A DNA stretch of 64,000 nucleotides from Ischnura elegans (lineage: Eukaryota > Arthropoda > Insecta > Odonata > Coenagrionidae). The notes under the pieces are model-generated. The model was not told the origin of the DNA. It made no database searches and worked only from the letters and a program-made list of their open reading frames with translations. The stretch's first letter is position 1. Every line of letters begins with the position of its first letter. The stretch lies in assembly GCF_921293095.1 (NCBI RefSeq), contig NC_060259.1, positions 76,752,120-76,816,119 of the forward strand, in the 5' to 3' direction. A program made the position numbers and the translations under genes. This document shows positions 1-12,300 of the stretch, piece after piece.

Positions 1-1
1 C

Positions 2-520
2 ATGATTCGTAAACTTGCCCCCACCACCTCTGTGGAGATCTTAAAGCTAGTTTACTTTGCTAAAATCCACTCCTACCTGTCTTATGGTGTGATATTTTGG
101 GGCAACACCAGTGCTGCCACAAGGGCCTTCTCCATGCAAAAGAGATCTTTGAAGGCAATGGCTGCTGTTTCCATCAGATCTCCAGGAAAGCCACTGTTTC
201 TTAAATTCTAGATAATGACACTACCATGTCTGTTTATTTTTTATTGTGCACTATTTGTCAAAATGTATCCTGATTTATTCTGTCCGAGCTCTACCATTCA
301 TGATTATTTCACTCGGCGCAGAAATGATGTTCACCTGAGAAGGCAACCCTGTGCCTTATCTAGAAAGGGAACTCATCACTCAGCTTCCCTTATTTTTAAT
401 AAATTACCACCGCATGTAAAAACTCAGTCCAACATTGCAACCTTCAAGCGCGAATTGAGAAGGCTGCTTTTATCCAAAGCCTATTACAATCTAGACGAAT
501 ATATGTGTGATAATGTATAA
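2..520 (+). pseudogene. Non-LTR retrotransposon reverse transcriptase, C-terminal fragment
   Basis: Reads YFAKIHSYLSYGVIFWGNTS, then after a stop at 209-211 and a frame change TLPCLFIFYCALFV, HDYFTRRRNDVH and FNKLPPHVKT. This is the familiar C-terminal tail after the RT domain in Jockey/CR1-like non-LTR elements. The 5' part is outside the window and the frame is broken. The element probably ends in the ATT microsatellite at about 648. Confidence 0.8.
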
Positions 521-617
521 TTGATCTGTGTCGTTTTTTGTGTGTTTGGTATCTCTTTTTACCTGTAATATTCTCTTGACCATGTTCTATGTTCTATTCC
601 TTGGACCAACAGAACAA

Positions 618-648
618 TAAAAATTATTATTATTATTATTATTATAAT
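618..648 (+). repeat. (ATT)n tail of the non-LTR fragment
   Basis: AATAAAAATT followed by ATT repeats, ending at about 648. Such a 3' repeat tail is usual for CR1-like and related non-LTR elements and marks the 3' end of the preceding fragment. Confidence 0.75.
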
Positions 649-1479
649 TCTTTCTCCGTTGATATTAACACCCAAAACCTTCTCCTTGATTTCATTGATG
701 GCTGTCTCAATGTAAAAAGGAATATAGGGATACATATACAAAGCAGTATCCTACATTGATGTATTAACATCAATACAATTACAAGGAATTGATATTTACA
801 TACATTCAATGCCTATTAAAATGATTTTAGTTATATGTCTAGCAAGCTGCAGGTTACTGACCCTACCATATTTTCTCTCTCTTTCATGAGTGAGTGTTTC
901 TGTTTAATGGCAGTATGCAATTATCCATGCTTAAAGATATGAGGCAAGGCCCGGATAATTGAGAATATCATAACTGCAGTCATGAAATTAACATTTTACC
1001 TTGTAATGTGGAAAACATTTAACATAACAGCCATTCAAATTAAAAACTTCCATACTCCATTCTCCCAAGACCCAGTATTCCATACTCCCCAGACCCAGGT
1101 CATGACCCCACCCCCAAATTTCATTCTTAACCCTGATGGCATACATTTCAACCGATTTGCACCGAAATCAGCAAGGTTAAGGTTAATCTCTGTCTTACAA
1201 GATGGCCATTGATCCAATGGTGGTTTTCTCCATATGGCATGATAGTCAGCATGTAGTCAAGGAACAAAAAGCAGTTAGAGAGTCATGGGATTAAAAAGGA
1301 ATTTTGCACGGTCAAATTTGAAATGATGAGATTTTAATAACATTATGCAAGTCACTTCGGTCAACAGCGTAGAGATACACAGTGCATTTAACAAGTATCA
1401 ACTTAAGGGTGGATGGTGCTATTTGGTAGAAGTGTATAACAGGAAATATAATCACAGATACACTAATATTGTATGTACC
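649..1479. other. Unassigned AT-rich stretch
   Basis: No supported gene or clear element. There are only short open frames without motifs. A C-rich run of CCCCAGACCC type near 1090-1110 is unremarkable. Confidence 0.5.
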
Positions 1480-1990
1480 ACAATTTTTTTATTGATTGGA
1501 CCCAGGTTTTGACGCTATATCATTCTCAAAAGTGAAAATATACATTATGCGAGCTTATTAATACTGTTTTGGAAGATGGAGAGGGATAAAGACAGGTTGT
1601 TTGAAGATGGGAGGGGGAAGGTAACAAGGATATGGCCTTCTTTGGGGTCAGTAGGCTGATATGTTTAGCTTGGAGTCGACAAGACATGAAGGTAAAGGGG
1701 AGGAATGGGAGGGGCACAAAAGGCCTTTTACCACACATATGGAACAAGTAAAGAGAGATGTGAAAGAGAAGAAATACGTAGGTGTGAAAAGATTAGCTGA
1801 TAGGAGAACTAAGTGGAGAGCTGCGTCAAACCAATCCTAGAATTGTTGACCAGTGATGATGATGACGTTTTTGTCTTGACTTGCTTGAAAATTTCCAACT
1901 GTTCAAAAAAGTCCAACTTTTTCCTTTTACATAGGTTGTGAATGACCTTGATATTAAAATCAAATGTGTGTTTACAGTCTAACAAATGCT
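1480..1990 (-). mobile_element. Penelope-like element 3' remnant, minus copy, interrupted
   Basis: Minus-strand translation of 1990-1866 gives HLLDCKHTFDF and LDFFEQLEIF, typical of the GIY-YIG endonuclease tail of Penelope-like elements. The downstream part (about 1700-1480 in minus sense) matches the plus-strand copy at 2400-2670 base for base with small changes, including a shared end CAAATAAAAAAATTG-like. A foreign 120-bp fragment at about 1741-1865 splits it. Confidence 0.65.
1741..1862 (+). mobile_element. RTE/L1-like non-LTR 3' end fragment (short copy)
   Basis: Nearly identical to 4090-4212. It encodes the end of an RT ORF ([17 protein letters not shown] then stop) and finishes in a GATGATGATG tail. 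Inserted within the minus-oriented Penelope remnant. Confidence 0.75.
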
Positions 1991-2289
1991 TAGAAAAATA
2001 AGAGGTTGGATCACATCTTACCAGAAGTGTCACATGGTGCCAGAATGCTCCAGAATGCCGTTCCAGCACTGGTTAACAAAAGGCATCATAGTCAAATAGC
2101 AATTTTATCAATTTTGTTGCCACAAAATTTCTAATATTTACATTCGTAACCACAACAAAAAAATCTGTAAAAAAATCTGAATAATAACTTGTAATAGAAA
2201 ACACACAGTAACATTTCACTTCCAAAAAAAAGTTAAGGAAAGTGCGTTTCGGCACTGCTAATTTTGCCATGACATCACTGCTTCTTACC

Positions 2290-2670
2290 CACGCATTTGT
2301 TAGACTGTAAACACATGTTTGATTTTAATGTCAAGGTATTTCACAACCAATGTAAAGGGAAAAAGTTGGACTTTTGTGAACAGCTGGAAATTTCTCAAGC
2401 AAGTCAAAGTAAAAACGTACATGAGGAAAACAACCTATTGTACCCCTCTAATTCCTCCCCATTACCTTCATGCCTCGTCGAATCCAAGCTAACCACATCA
2501 GCCTACTGACCATATCCTTGTTACCTTCCCCTCCCACCTTCAAACAACCTGTCATCCCTCTCCAATTTCCAAAATACCATAAATAAGCTTGCAGAATGTG
2601 TATATTCACCTAGGAGAATGGCATAAGGTATAGTGTCGACACTTGGGTCCGACAAATAAAAAAATTGATG
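2290..2670 (+). mobile_element. Penelope-like element 3' remnant, plus copy
   Basis: Encodes LDCKHMFDFNVKVFHNQCKG and KLDFCEQLEIS, a GIY-YIG endonuclease tail, followed by untranslated 3' sequence. It is the inverted partner of 1480-1990; the two copies point away from each other around a 300-bp spacer (1991-2289). The frame beyond the tail is closed. Confidence 0.65.
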
Positions 2671-2998
2671 GACATATAATACTATTATATCTGTGATTTT
2701 GTTTACTTTAACAAATATACATTACACACCATCCTTACCCATTAAACCAGACAGAAAATGGATATGCAGCCTTCATGTCATTAGTAAACAAGGCATACCA
2801 GTGGTCCGCTCATCACAAACTGTTATTAAGAATTTCCTGCAAAGAGATGAATTCAGTGAAATCAGTGAATCAAATCTGAATCTGAACCATAAAAAAAATT
2901 GCTATAAAAATTTTAGCTTTGCAATATCAAATTTCACAGCCAATAATGAATACCCTACTTAATGGATACCTGGAATTTTATAATCCATTCAATTTGAT

Positions 2999-3004
2999 TT
3001 TAAT
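2999..3004 (-). terminator. Candidate poly(A) signal ATTAAA for CDC123
   Basis: ATTAAA on the minus strand, about 175 nt after the CDC123 stop codon. It is a weak variant signal chosen by position only. No AATAAA occurs between the stop and the Penelope remnant at about 2.67 kb. Confidence 0.3.
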
Positions 3005-3179
3005 AATAACATTGAGTGGAATTGACAAAGTTTCAATAATTTACTAAGCCATGAATTTGAGGTTCCCCAAAGGAAACTCACAAACCATTAAAGACATCCC
3101 ATAGCATTGCCTCACAGATGCTAATAATGTTGAATTATGGAAAAGATAACAAAGATTTAAGTTGGTAAATGAGCATAAA

Positions 3180-3329
3180 TCACCTCACCTCTTGAATGTA
3201 ATCAGCTACATTTTTTTCTCCTGAACAAAAATGCATAACATCCATCGGAATACCATAATGTTTGCATTGGTTCCTTGGAACATTAGTGAACTCATCAATG
3301 TAACGGAACTCTGGTTTACAGCATGAGCT
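3180..3329 (-). CDS. CDC123: CDC123 terminal coding exon 8
   Basis: This 150-nt exon encodes [10 protein letters not shown], then [13 protein letters not shown] and VADYIQEVR before a TGA stop at 3182-3180. It matches the family C-terminus 'EFR...LPKDFVDLSTGED..KLIDFLK'. Acceptor TTTACAG. A possible donor GTGAGG overlaps the last codons, so an alternative end is conceivable. Confidence 0.88.
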   Translation of the reverse strand, partial: SSCCKPEFRYIDEFTNVPRNQCKHYGIPMDVMHFCSGEKNVADYIQEVR

Positions 3330-6300
3330 CTGTAAATCAATCATAAAAGATAAAAACTTACAGTAATCCCAGATATAGCATGAACATAATCCCATTTATA
3401 GCTAGAACATAAAATATAATCAATTAATATGATGATTTAAAAGTAATACATCTTGGGAAAAGGGTAGAGAGAAAAATGCCTCCTCATGCACACTCAGCAC
3501 CTGCTATAATTCAGAAGACTACCATATTAACTCATGTAAGAGGCCTACCTTTTACACCAATAATTGCAACCTTTGATAAGGGTGTGCATTACTACCTTCC
3601 TTAACAGCCTGTAATACTAACAAGTCATTTGGCAACCTTGGAGTTCTGCTTGAGTCAGTCGGGAGAGGGGATCATTTGCTTTCTTACAAGCCCGCACAAA
3701 TAATGAAACCTGAGGTGAAGGCTTGGATAAGGCAGACAGTACATGCTAACATCTCCAGCATCTCATGATAGGATTTAGAAAAAAGCCCAGAAATTTTCTC
3801 TAAAATTTCAACTAAGGATGAGACGGTTCTTAAATTTTTTCGGTTTTCGGTACCGATCCGGTTCTCCCCCATTGGTTCTCGGTTCCAAGGATGAACTCTT
3901 ATTATCTGAATTAATGGCAAATTCATACAAGCAACCAGGGTAGGAGAGATGAGAAGCCTCATGAAAACCTTAATAAGAAGACGGAACAACCTCATAGGCC
4001 ACATCTTGAGACATGATGGCCTGATGAAGACAATTATCAAAGGACAAGTGGAAGGCAAGAATGGAAAAGAAAGACCCCGAACAAAATATATGGAACAAGT
4101 AAAGAGACATGTGAAGAGAAGAAATACGTAGGTGTGAAAAGATTAGCTGATAGGAGAACTGAGTGGAGAGCTGCGTCAAACCAATCCTAGGATTGTTGAC
4201 CAGTGATGATGATGTGATGAACCACAAGAAATGAATGAAAATAATTTCACTAAAGACGTAAATCAGCAGGAAAGCTCTGTAAAAAAAATTAAGATCATCT
4301 CCATAATTTGCCAAGCAAAAAAGTTTAAAGTACACATTGTTAAAGAGGGCATGATCGAACAATATGTCACATTACATTAGTCAGCCACTGGTTCTATCTC
4401 CTGGTTTTGATTTGAAAAATTCAACATTTTTACCCTATCTGGGTCTAATCTACTCTTTTTTTGACAGAAATATTGCCTGCAGTACTGAACATGCGTTAAC
4501 TGAAAACAGTACATAGTGGTCGATGGTGAATTTGAAGGGCCACGCAAATGGATCAATAGTGAAACTAACCCAACATCTGATGACATTATCCGTTAATTTG
4601 TTGTAACTTGTGAGTCAGTTAAAAATATACTCTGTATTCTGCGATGTAGCTCAAATTGTTACTTTAATTGACAACTTATTTGCATGCTTCACTGCCAGAG
4701 TTCTCATAACCTCAACAATAAACTGCTCAAAACGCCCGTACAGCAACAACATGGATTAACTGATGGCCCGTCCCAGCGATGGGCCATCTACGGTGTGAAA
4801 TGCATTCAATGCTACATGAAATTGAGGCTAATATCCAAGCCTTTCACTCATATCTTTAAATATGCACTGGGAAGACTTCATAACTGCATTCATGAAAGTA
4901 TGATCTAAAATGTCTATAGCCTATTCACTTTCTGTCTGCGGGTGAGCTTTTGTGAGAGCCCGGACACTCTTAGATGGCTTCGCTGGTAGGGGAGGGGTAG
5001 TACCGAGAGAGAGAGAGAGAGAGGAGGAGCGAACATAACGTTGCCAAATGTACATAGCCTCCCTACTTTGTCACAGAAAATGTGTGAGTCATAGGTGGCA
5101 ACAGGTACGTTGGTCCCAGCGCCGAGACAATATACCTACTCATTTGGAAGGCATTGGGTACAATCCTTTCAAAGAAGCCCATGAAATTGCTGAATGAGGC
5201 ACCGTTGGTGGAAGGCATACTTAGTCACATACAAGGAGAATGCGGGAGGTTTGGCGACACTGCTCCACGAGCAGAGTCACGATCTTCACTCGGCGGAGGT
5301 CTGAGAGCGACTCACTAAGGCCATGCCTACTGTTTGCTGATTGGCAAAGGCAAAGTCACATGCCGAGAAAATTTCCCTCCCCTCATCTCCACTTGCTTCG
5401 GCCACACCAGCTCAACCGCAGAGATAAAATGAACAGTTTATAAATTATACTGACATTAAGTTGATAAAATTATCTACCAGTTTCAGGAGAGTATAAACTT
5501 CACGACTGCTAAGGAAGTGGTGAAAATCTGACGCTTTTTCCCTTCCATATTTATAAAAATGTATTCAAAATAACAATAAAACATGTTATGTATGATTTAA
5601 CACTTTCCCGGTGAATAGAATGCAAAAACTTTTCTTGGATTTCCACGTGGGTAAGAAAATCTAAGGCAGCCTTTCCACCCTTCCCAAACACCACCATCAA
5701 TTTCAGAGTTAATGATGTCTCCTTTCCTTCATTTGAACTATCATGATGGAAGAGACAACCCGCCTCTGACACATCCGTGAGAGGCTAAAAATCTAGAAAA
5801 ACTCTCCCTACAGTAATGATGAGCAATTCCATAATGGTAATCAGAAGTAAATTTAGAGCCATGCCTTCAACAGCTATTATCTTAATTTGCAAGCCATTTG
5901 TAATAAACCCAATACTCATATATTTCTGTACTCACAATTTGATTTCTATCACAAGGTGAGTGTTCTTTCTCAGTACTCAAAGGTGTTTTAGTTGATGTTC
6001 CACACTTCCTCTTCTTTAATTCTTTCCAAGAAAACAATAAACAGTCAGTGTTCTTATTTAAAAGGCCAAAATCTACTAAATTTATCTTCATCCCAAGGGC
6101 CAAGATAATATCAAATGTATCTGTAAGGCAAGAAATAGCATTTTTTAGCTCAGGAAAGTAATAATACATCACTGAAATCACACTTATGTAGGCATGTGGG
6201 GTAATTAAGTACCTAGGTACCTGAATGGTAGTGCAAATGCAATATTTTAAACAATGACTTATAATATTCCAAGTTAGAATTTTCAGTGAATTCTTTATGC

Positions 6301-9300
6301 TTTTTATCTATAAAAAACTTACATGCAGCTGATACCACCATCTTTCATTCCAAAAATATATAAAAAAGCTTTCTCCCAACGAGGTTGAATAAAGCCCCAC
6401 ATGTCTATAGAGAGTTCCACATTTAGTTGACAGTATGGGCTCTTATGGGGAACCGTTTCCCATGTTAATCTCCATAAGGCCGAGAGAGCAGTGTTGTCAA
6501 TAACAGCACGAAAATTAATGATGCGCAATGCACTGATTGAAAATTGCATTCTAATGTAGAAAGGGATACTGCATTCATTGGTGCCAATAGTGTTTTGATA
6601 AAAATTATAACAAAAGCTCTAAAAAACATTTCCTTAAATTTCCATTAGAAACGTGCACTTTTTAACTTTATCTTCTGCTCGCAATTGTTGCCCGACCATT
6701 GCCTGTATTAAATTGAATCTTCTACACAAAATTCTTCATACTGTTTTCTCTTTGAAGGTCTTCATCAATTTAACAATGGTTTAGTTAAAATGATGTTATG
6801 CCGACGTAACACCCTTTACGACAAGAAAATTTTGATTTTTGCAAGGTAAAAAGCAGTCGCTTACTAACTTACGTTTCTTACGTCGTAGGTCCCTAGATGC
6901 TGCGTATCAAATTGGAATAAAACTACAAAAATATTTTTAGTGAAAAAATCATTGACTTACATCAATTCTGAAGGGAGTTACAAGGTTTTGATCTCCAGAA
7001 AAAATATTACGGCACCGGTGGGCCGGGCTTCTTGCTTTTTCTTGCATGCAGAGGGAAAATTCTCGGGCGGAAAAGGAGCTTTTTATATTCGTTTGATATC
7101 CTGAACAGAGAGTACTCATACCTCGTAATAGCAGTGTTTTTATTTCAATACATTGATACACGAAAGCTAGAAAAGTTACACGGCTTGGAAAAACATCTGC
7201 ACCAGAAGCGACCCTAGCCGAAGGGGCCAGGGGAAGTATTTACGAGGGCATTCAGTTTGCCGTTGCATTATTTGGAGTGAACAAGTGTTATGTGGCCTGC
7301 TGAATTTGAGAGCTGTGAAGTGTGTTTTACACTTATCTCTGCTGTAATGCACCCAATCACCATGTCCAATGCAAGGAAGAGAATAGGTGAGAAGCTCAGA
7401 AGCCGCAAAAGACAGTTTGTGCTCGAAGTCTTCTCGTACTTGAGCATTAGTGAGGACTGCCGAGAAACTTCTAAGGCTACTGGGTGCTCGGAGTCCACTG
7501 TTTATAGAGTGAGAAAGGAAAGCTCCCATGGTCCATTGGTAACTCCTTCAAAAACTAAAGAAATTAGACAGCCTTAGAAAAATTCGAGAGCAGTGATTTT
7601 CGACGATTTTGTGAGATCAGGAATTAGAAGCAAGGTACATGAATCCTTCGTGAAAAATATTCCTCCCACTTTAAAATCCATCTTAAGCTTGGTAAATATG
7701 GATGTTGATCTCCCAGATTACAAAGGGACTACACTATATTGTCTTCTTTTGGACCTATGCTTCAAGTATGATCACTGGGGGAAAAGAAGCATCCTTATTG
7801 AAAGGGATGATATTATTCGTTGGCCGCACAATTATTTAAGGCAGCTAAAAAAATATCGTCGCGAACACAGGACGATTATATTCATAGACAAAACTTGGAT
7901 TAATGTTGGACAAATAGTGAACATGTCTTGGCGAGACAAACAAACAGAAACTCCGCATCAAGCTTTCCTTGCTGGACTAATTACTGGGCTTAAGACCCTC
8001 ACTTCCGAAGGAGGGCGATTTGCAATTCTACAGCAGGGACGGAAAAAGGGTTCATAAAAGGAGCATCGCATGTGTTTCGGTGCAAAAAGAATTCAATGAA
8101 TGAGCATAACGAAGTGGATGGCAAGTGTTACGAAAGATGGTTTGAGCACTCATTTCTAGCAAACCTGCCCAAAGGATCAATTACAGTGGTAGATAATCAG
8201 TGGTGCCGACTCCATGGGGCTTGAGGGGGCTCAAGCCCCCTCAAAAATTCGTTATGGGTGTGAGGAAAATGTTTCAGGCTTGTCGATTTTCCCCGGAGTG
8301 TCCAGATATCGAGATTCGAGTTATCAGGGTTCTAATGTTGATCATATGACTCTTTTAAAATGCTTAAAAAACTTAATACTCACTACTTATAAAATTTTCC
8401 GGGGCAAGATCCCCGGTTTGGGCCCCCCAATATTTTTTGTAAGTTGGCACCCCTGTACATAATGCCTCTTGTCACTCAAGGAAATTGGAATCCTTGCCTA
8501 CTACAAGCTGGAGGAAAGAGAACATTAAGGAATGGTTGGCTGGTAAAGAAATTAGCTTTGATGATGACAGCTTGAAAAGAGATCTTTTATTTACAGTAAA
8601 CCAAGTACGGGAAAATTTTGAAAAAATTAAGATTAATGAATTAGCAAAGAAATATGGCTGTACAGTTCTAAGATTACCACCATATCTTTGCAAATTAAAT
8701 CCAATTGAGATGGTTTGGGCTCAAGTAAAACATTACATCGGCATGAAGAATTCAACATTAAAGAAGACTGAAGTGGAAAAACTGATACCAGAAAGCTTAG
8801 CTACTATTACTTCGGGCAACTGGAAAAACTATGTTGGGCATGCCAAGAAAGAGGAAGAAGATATGTGGCATGCAGAAAATTTGCAGGATAAAATAGAGGA
8901 GTTGATTGTTCCTCTGATATCGTCTTCATCATCTCAGTCGACATCGTCTTCAACAAAGGAGCCAGGGCCACAGCCGAGCACATCCCGCTACATGGAGGGA
9001 GTGGAAAGTCTGTCGGACTCCTAAACGAGAAGGTATGGAAGGACTATTACGATTTAACTCATTTCTTGTGTTTCTGCTTATTACGACGCTCGTGTACTAT
9101 TAATCCCCAGGCAAGGAGTATTTATTGAGATTTGAAAGATTATTGCTATTCATAATTTATCTGCATCACAAATTGCATCGTAACGCTGGCCAAACGACAG
9201 CCAATAAATTGAAGAAGAGAACTAAGCTTAAAAAACATGATCACTAGCCCTAATAGGTGCGTGTGTAGGCAATGCGTTAAAATACTTGTATTAAATGTTG

Positions 9301-12300
9301 TAAGTAATGTTCTTTACTTACCTCGTCCTAAAATTTTGCTGGGTGGAAATAATTCTGGTGGTAGTGAATTATTTTACTAACATAATTGCGCATACATTTA
9401 TTATCGTTTAGTTTTCATCGAGGCTATTGCGTTTTATCTCCTTGCATGAGTCGATAAAGTTTGGATCCACACTGATATGAGAGAAAATTTCAAATAGATT
9501 ATGGCTTATAGATGGTTTCACAAGTTGGAGGTTCCATTGTTAATCTTTGGAGTAAAGGAGTAGAGTAGTAATAAGAATCGGCTACTACTTATTCCTGACG
9601 GTCTATTCAAAATATCCTTGAGTTTTTATTGACGATCTCCGCAAAATTAAGGCACGTATGAATATGCTTAGAAGCAAGTATCAATAAGGTCATCTCTCTT
9701 ACAGCTTGCGTCAGTGGAAATAGACGTTTCACTTAGAGCAAATTTTCATGATACCATTGAAAAACCAATTATCCGTCTGATATAACCATCGTTGCCTTAA
9801 ACAACATCGCCTTTTATGTAATACTAGCCAGAGCCAAAAAGTATTGCATCATATGGAAGGAATAGAAATTTTGTCGCATTCAGAAGTGGCGATAACTTTA
9901 ATATCCCTCACTTTATTGTTAATTTTTTACATTACAGATTATTCGTTATTCAGCTTGTGCATTGAATTAGTACATACATGGATAACAATAGACTTTTCTT
10001 TTTATATTGCAGCAAATCTATTTTAGTTTACACTAAAAAATTTCTTAAATTACGCCGTCTTTCGTGCAATCCCAAACTCCTTTTTGAACTACACCATTTT
10101 GGCGCTCTACTCTGTGCAGTTGCATACCCTGTCAGGATGCCTGCCAGCGGAGCAGAAGCTTGGCAACACTGTTCTCCATAAGGCCTGTGCTGTCAACTAA
10201 ATGTGGAACGCTCTGTAGTCAATTTACAAATTCAGTTTAACAGGATTACCAGCTTCAGCCTTGCTTGGCACTAACCCACCTGTATTCATAAATAAAATTC
10301 TGACGACAAGGTTAAAATTTTATATGAAGTAGCATGCTTCAAATAATGTAAACAATTTGAAACACCTAAGACCAGCAAATCTGTGACCGCACAGAATGGT
10401 AAAGTTACTATGTACAAATTCCAACATTCTTGAGGTGTAGGAAACAACTCTTTTTGGTACGCCAAATCCCATAAATTAAGCCTTCAAACATGCATACACT
10501 TTCCTTGCACCAAAATTGTTCTGCTCCCTCCCTGCTGAGATATTGAGTCAAAATTCTATAGCTGTGTTTCTAGCTAAATTAAAACAATGGCTCCTATCCC
10601 AAGAGAGTGAAAATATAGAAAAAAAACTTAAAAGTTATAGTGTAATTTTGGTAATTTTATTTTGCTATTCTTTGTATTTTCATTATTTAAAGTTATCATT
10701 CCTAGAAGTTAAAAAAAAAGTTTTCTCCATTGTTCTTTGAATTCATGATTTATTTTGTACTTTCATTATTACAATTTATAATTGTTGAATTTTCTTCTCG
10801 CTATTCCACTATTGTACAGCACACATATGCATAGTGGAATATCGAAATTGTTTTTGTGCTACTATATTTTTCTAATGCTCATAAATCAGCACCAGACCCT
10901 TCTTTAAGAGATGATGGTAACCCCAATCCAGGTTTACCTGGAGTTCAGGGGGTACCTATATTCTACTTTATTGTTTAATTCATTATATATAAGTACTTTG
11001 TAATTTATGAATAAGTGGAATAAATATTATTATTACTAATATACTACTTATCTGACTGTTAAAAGGATAATAATCACTGCCACTAGCTCGTATTTGTGCT
11101 GTATTGGTATTTTTTTTTCACTTCCAGTGCTGGCACCAGAAATGTTTAAATAAAATATTAGTCCTACTTTAAACTAATTGTTATAAAAAACCATTCGAAT
11201 GATTTATACCATATTAAAAGCAAAAGACAATAAATACTTACAATTGTTGAGTGGAAATTTTGGTTTGATGTGGTCCTGAAAATAATTGATAATAAGCTCT
11301 AATATGGAGTCTTTATTGTCACCAATGTATTTGAAATACGAAGTAGTATCACGTTGGCATACACCTGAAATGAGGTAAAACATAGCAAATATATGAACTG
11401 CACATAAATGACAAAAATAATTCAATAATCAGTCACATGCTTGTAATAACCCTTTCGTGCCGAATGTTGGGTGAAGCCAACGAGCATTTTCATATGCATA
11501 AGCCTGACATCTGGTATTACTGTCGTAGAGTTTTCAACGCAAATGACCAGACGTCGGCTCTAGCCGATGCAAGGGAAGGGAAGTGACCACTGAATGCCTC
11601 CATCAAAAGTTGATGCGCAGCTAGTAAAGGTGAGATGAAGTGAATGGAGAAGATGATGAAGGAGAGGACGCTAAACTGTTTCCTAGATTCTCTCTTAAGT
11701 CTCCAATAATAACCATACGTGACTGATATTTCCTAGCATTTCAGTCTGTGGGGCAGAGGGGAGTACCCCTCCATTACACTTCCTGCCATGTTGCCATTTC
11801 GGAGGGGGATTGGAGAGGGATGACAAGTAGTGAAGAATTGATGAGTGGGAAGGAAGTTGATTTGCCCACATTACTACCGTTGTCTGCATTTTTGGCTAGA
11901 AGGGATACAAGACTAATAAAATTTGAGGCCATAGGAATTCGTTGAGATCTATGGGTTTGAGCTTTAACCCTTAGACTGCAGGAACGTTTCAAAAAGTTTT
12001 GTACGCAGACTGCAGGAAAAACCTTTTTAAATGTTTGACCATTGCTCGACTACCTACAGCAGTTTCGCAACATTTTTATTGCTACCTGGGTAGAGCCCAA
12101 TTGTACTTTCCTTCACTTCACGGATCGCTTCTGCGGCTTAACCCTTTTACTGCCAACAGGCCGATATATCCGCCCTCGCTGGTTGAGCGAAAACTGCCAG
12201 GGGCTGATTTATCGGCCCGAATTATTTCACTTTTTTTTCGTGATTGTGGCCTTTTCAACGGCTGTAATTTATGTAAACCCCCATAATCTATCTATGGTTA

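Larger units (their letters stand above)
6408..10215 (+). mobile_element. Sailor-like (DD82E) IS630-Tc1-mariner transposon, decayed
   Basis: Terminal inverted repeats of about 27 bp read TAGAGAGTTCCACATTTAG at the left and, in reverse complement, CAGAGCGTTCCACATTTAG at the right, flanked by TA target duplications at 6406-6407 and 10216-10217. The interior holds a transposase pseudogene on the plus strand. The second Asp and final Glu of its catalytic triad are separated by 82 residues once a nested MITE is removed, which is the hallmark of the Sailor group as I recall it. It lies in a CDC123 intron, antisense to the gene. The 1.1 kb after the ORF has no recognised function. Confidence 0.8.

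Noticed and set aside
5551-5772. Minus-strand frame first tried as the last CDC123 exon
   Set aside because: Does not match the family C-terminus, while 3180-3329 does, with correct phase and splice acceptor.
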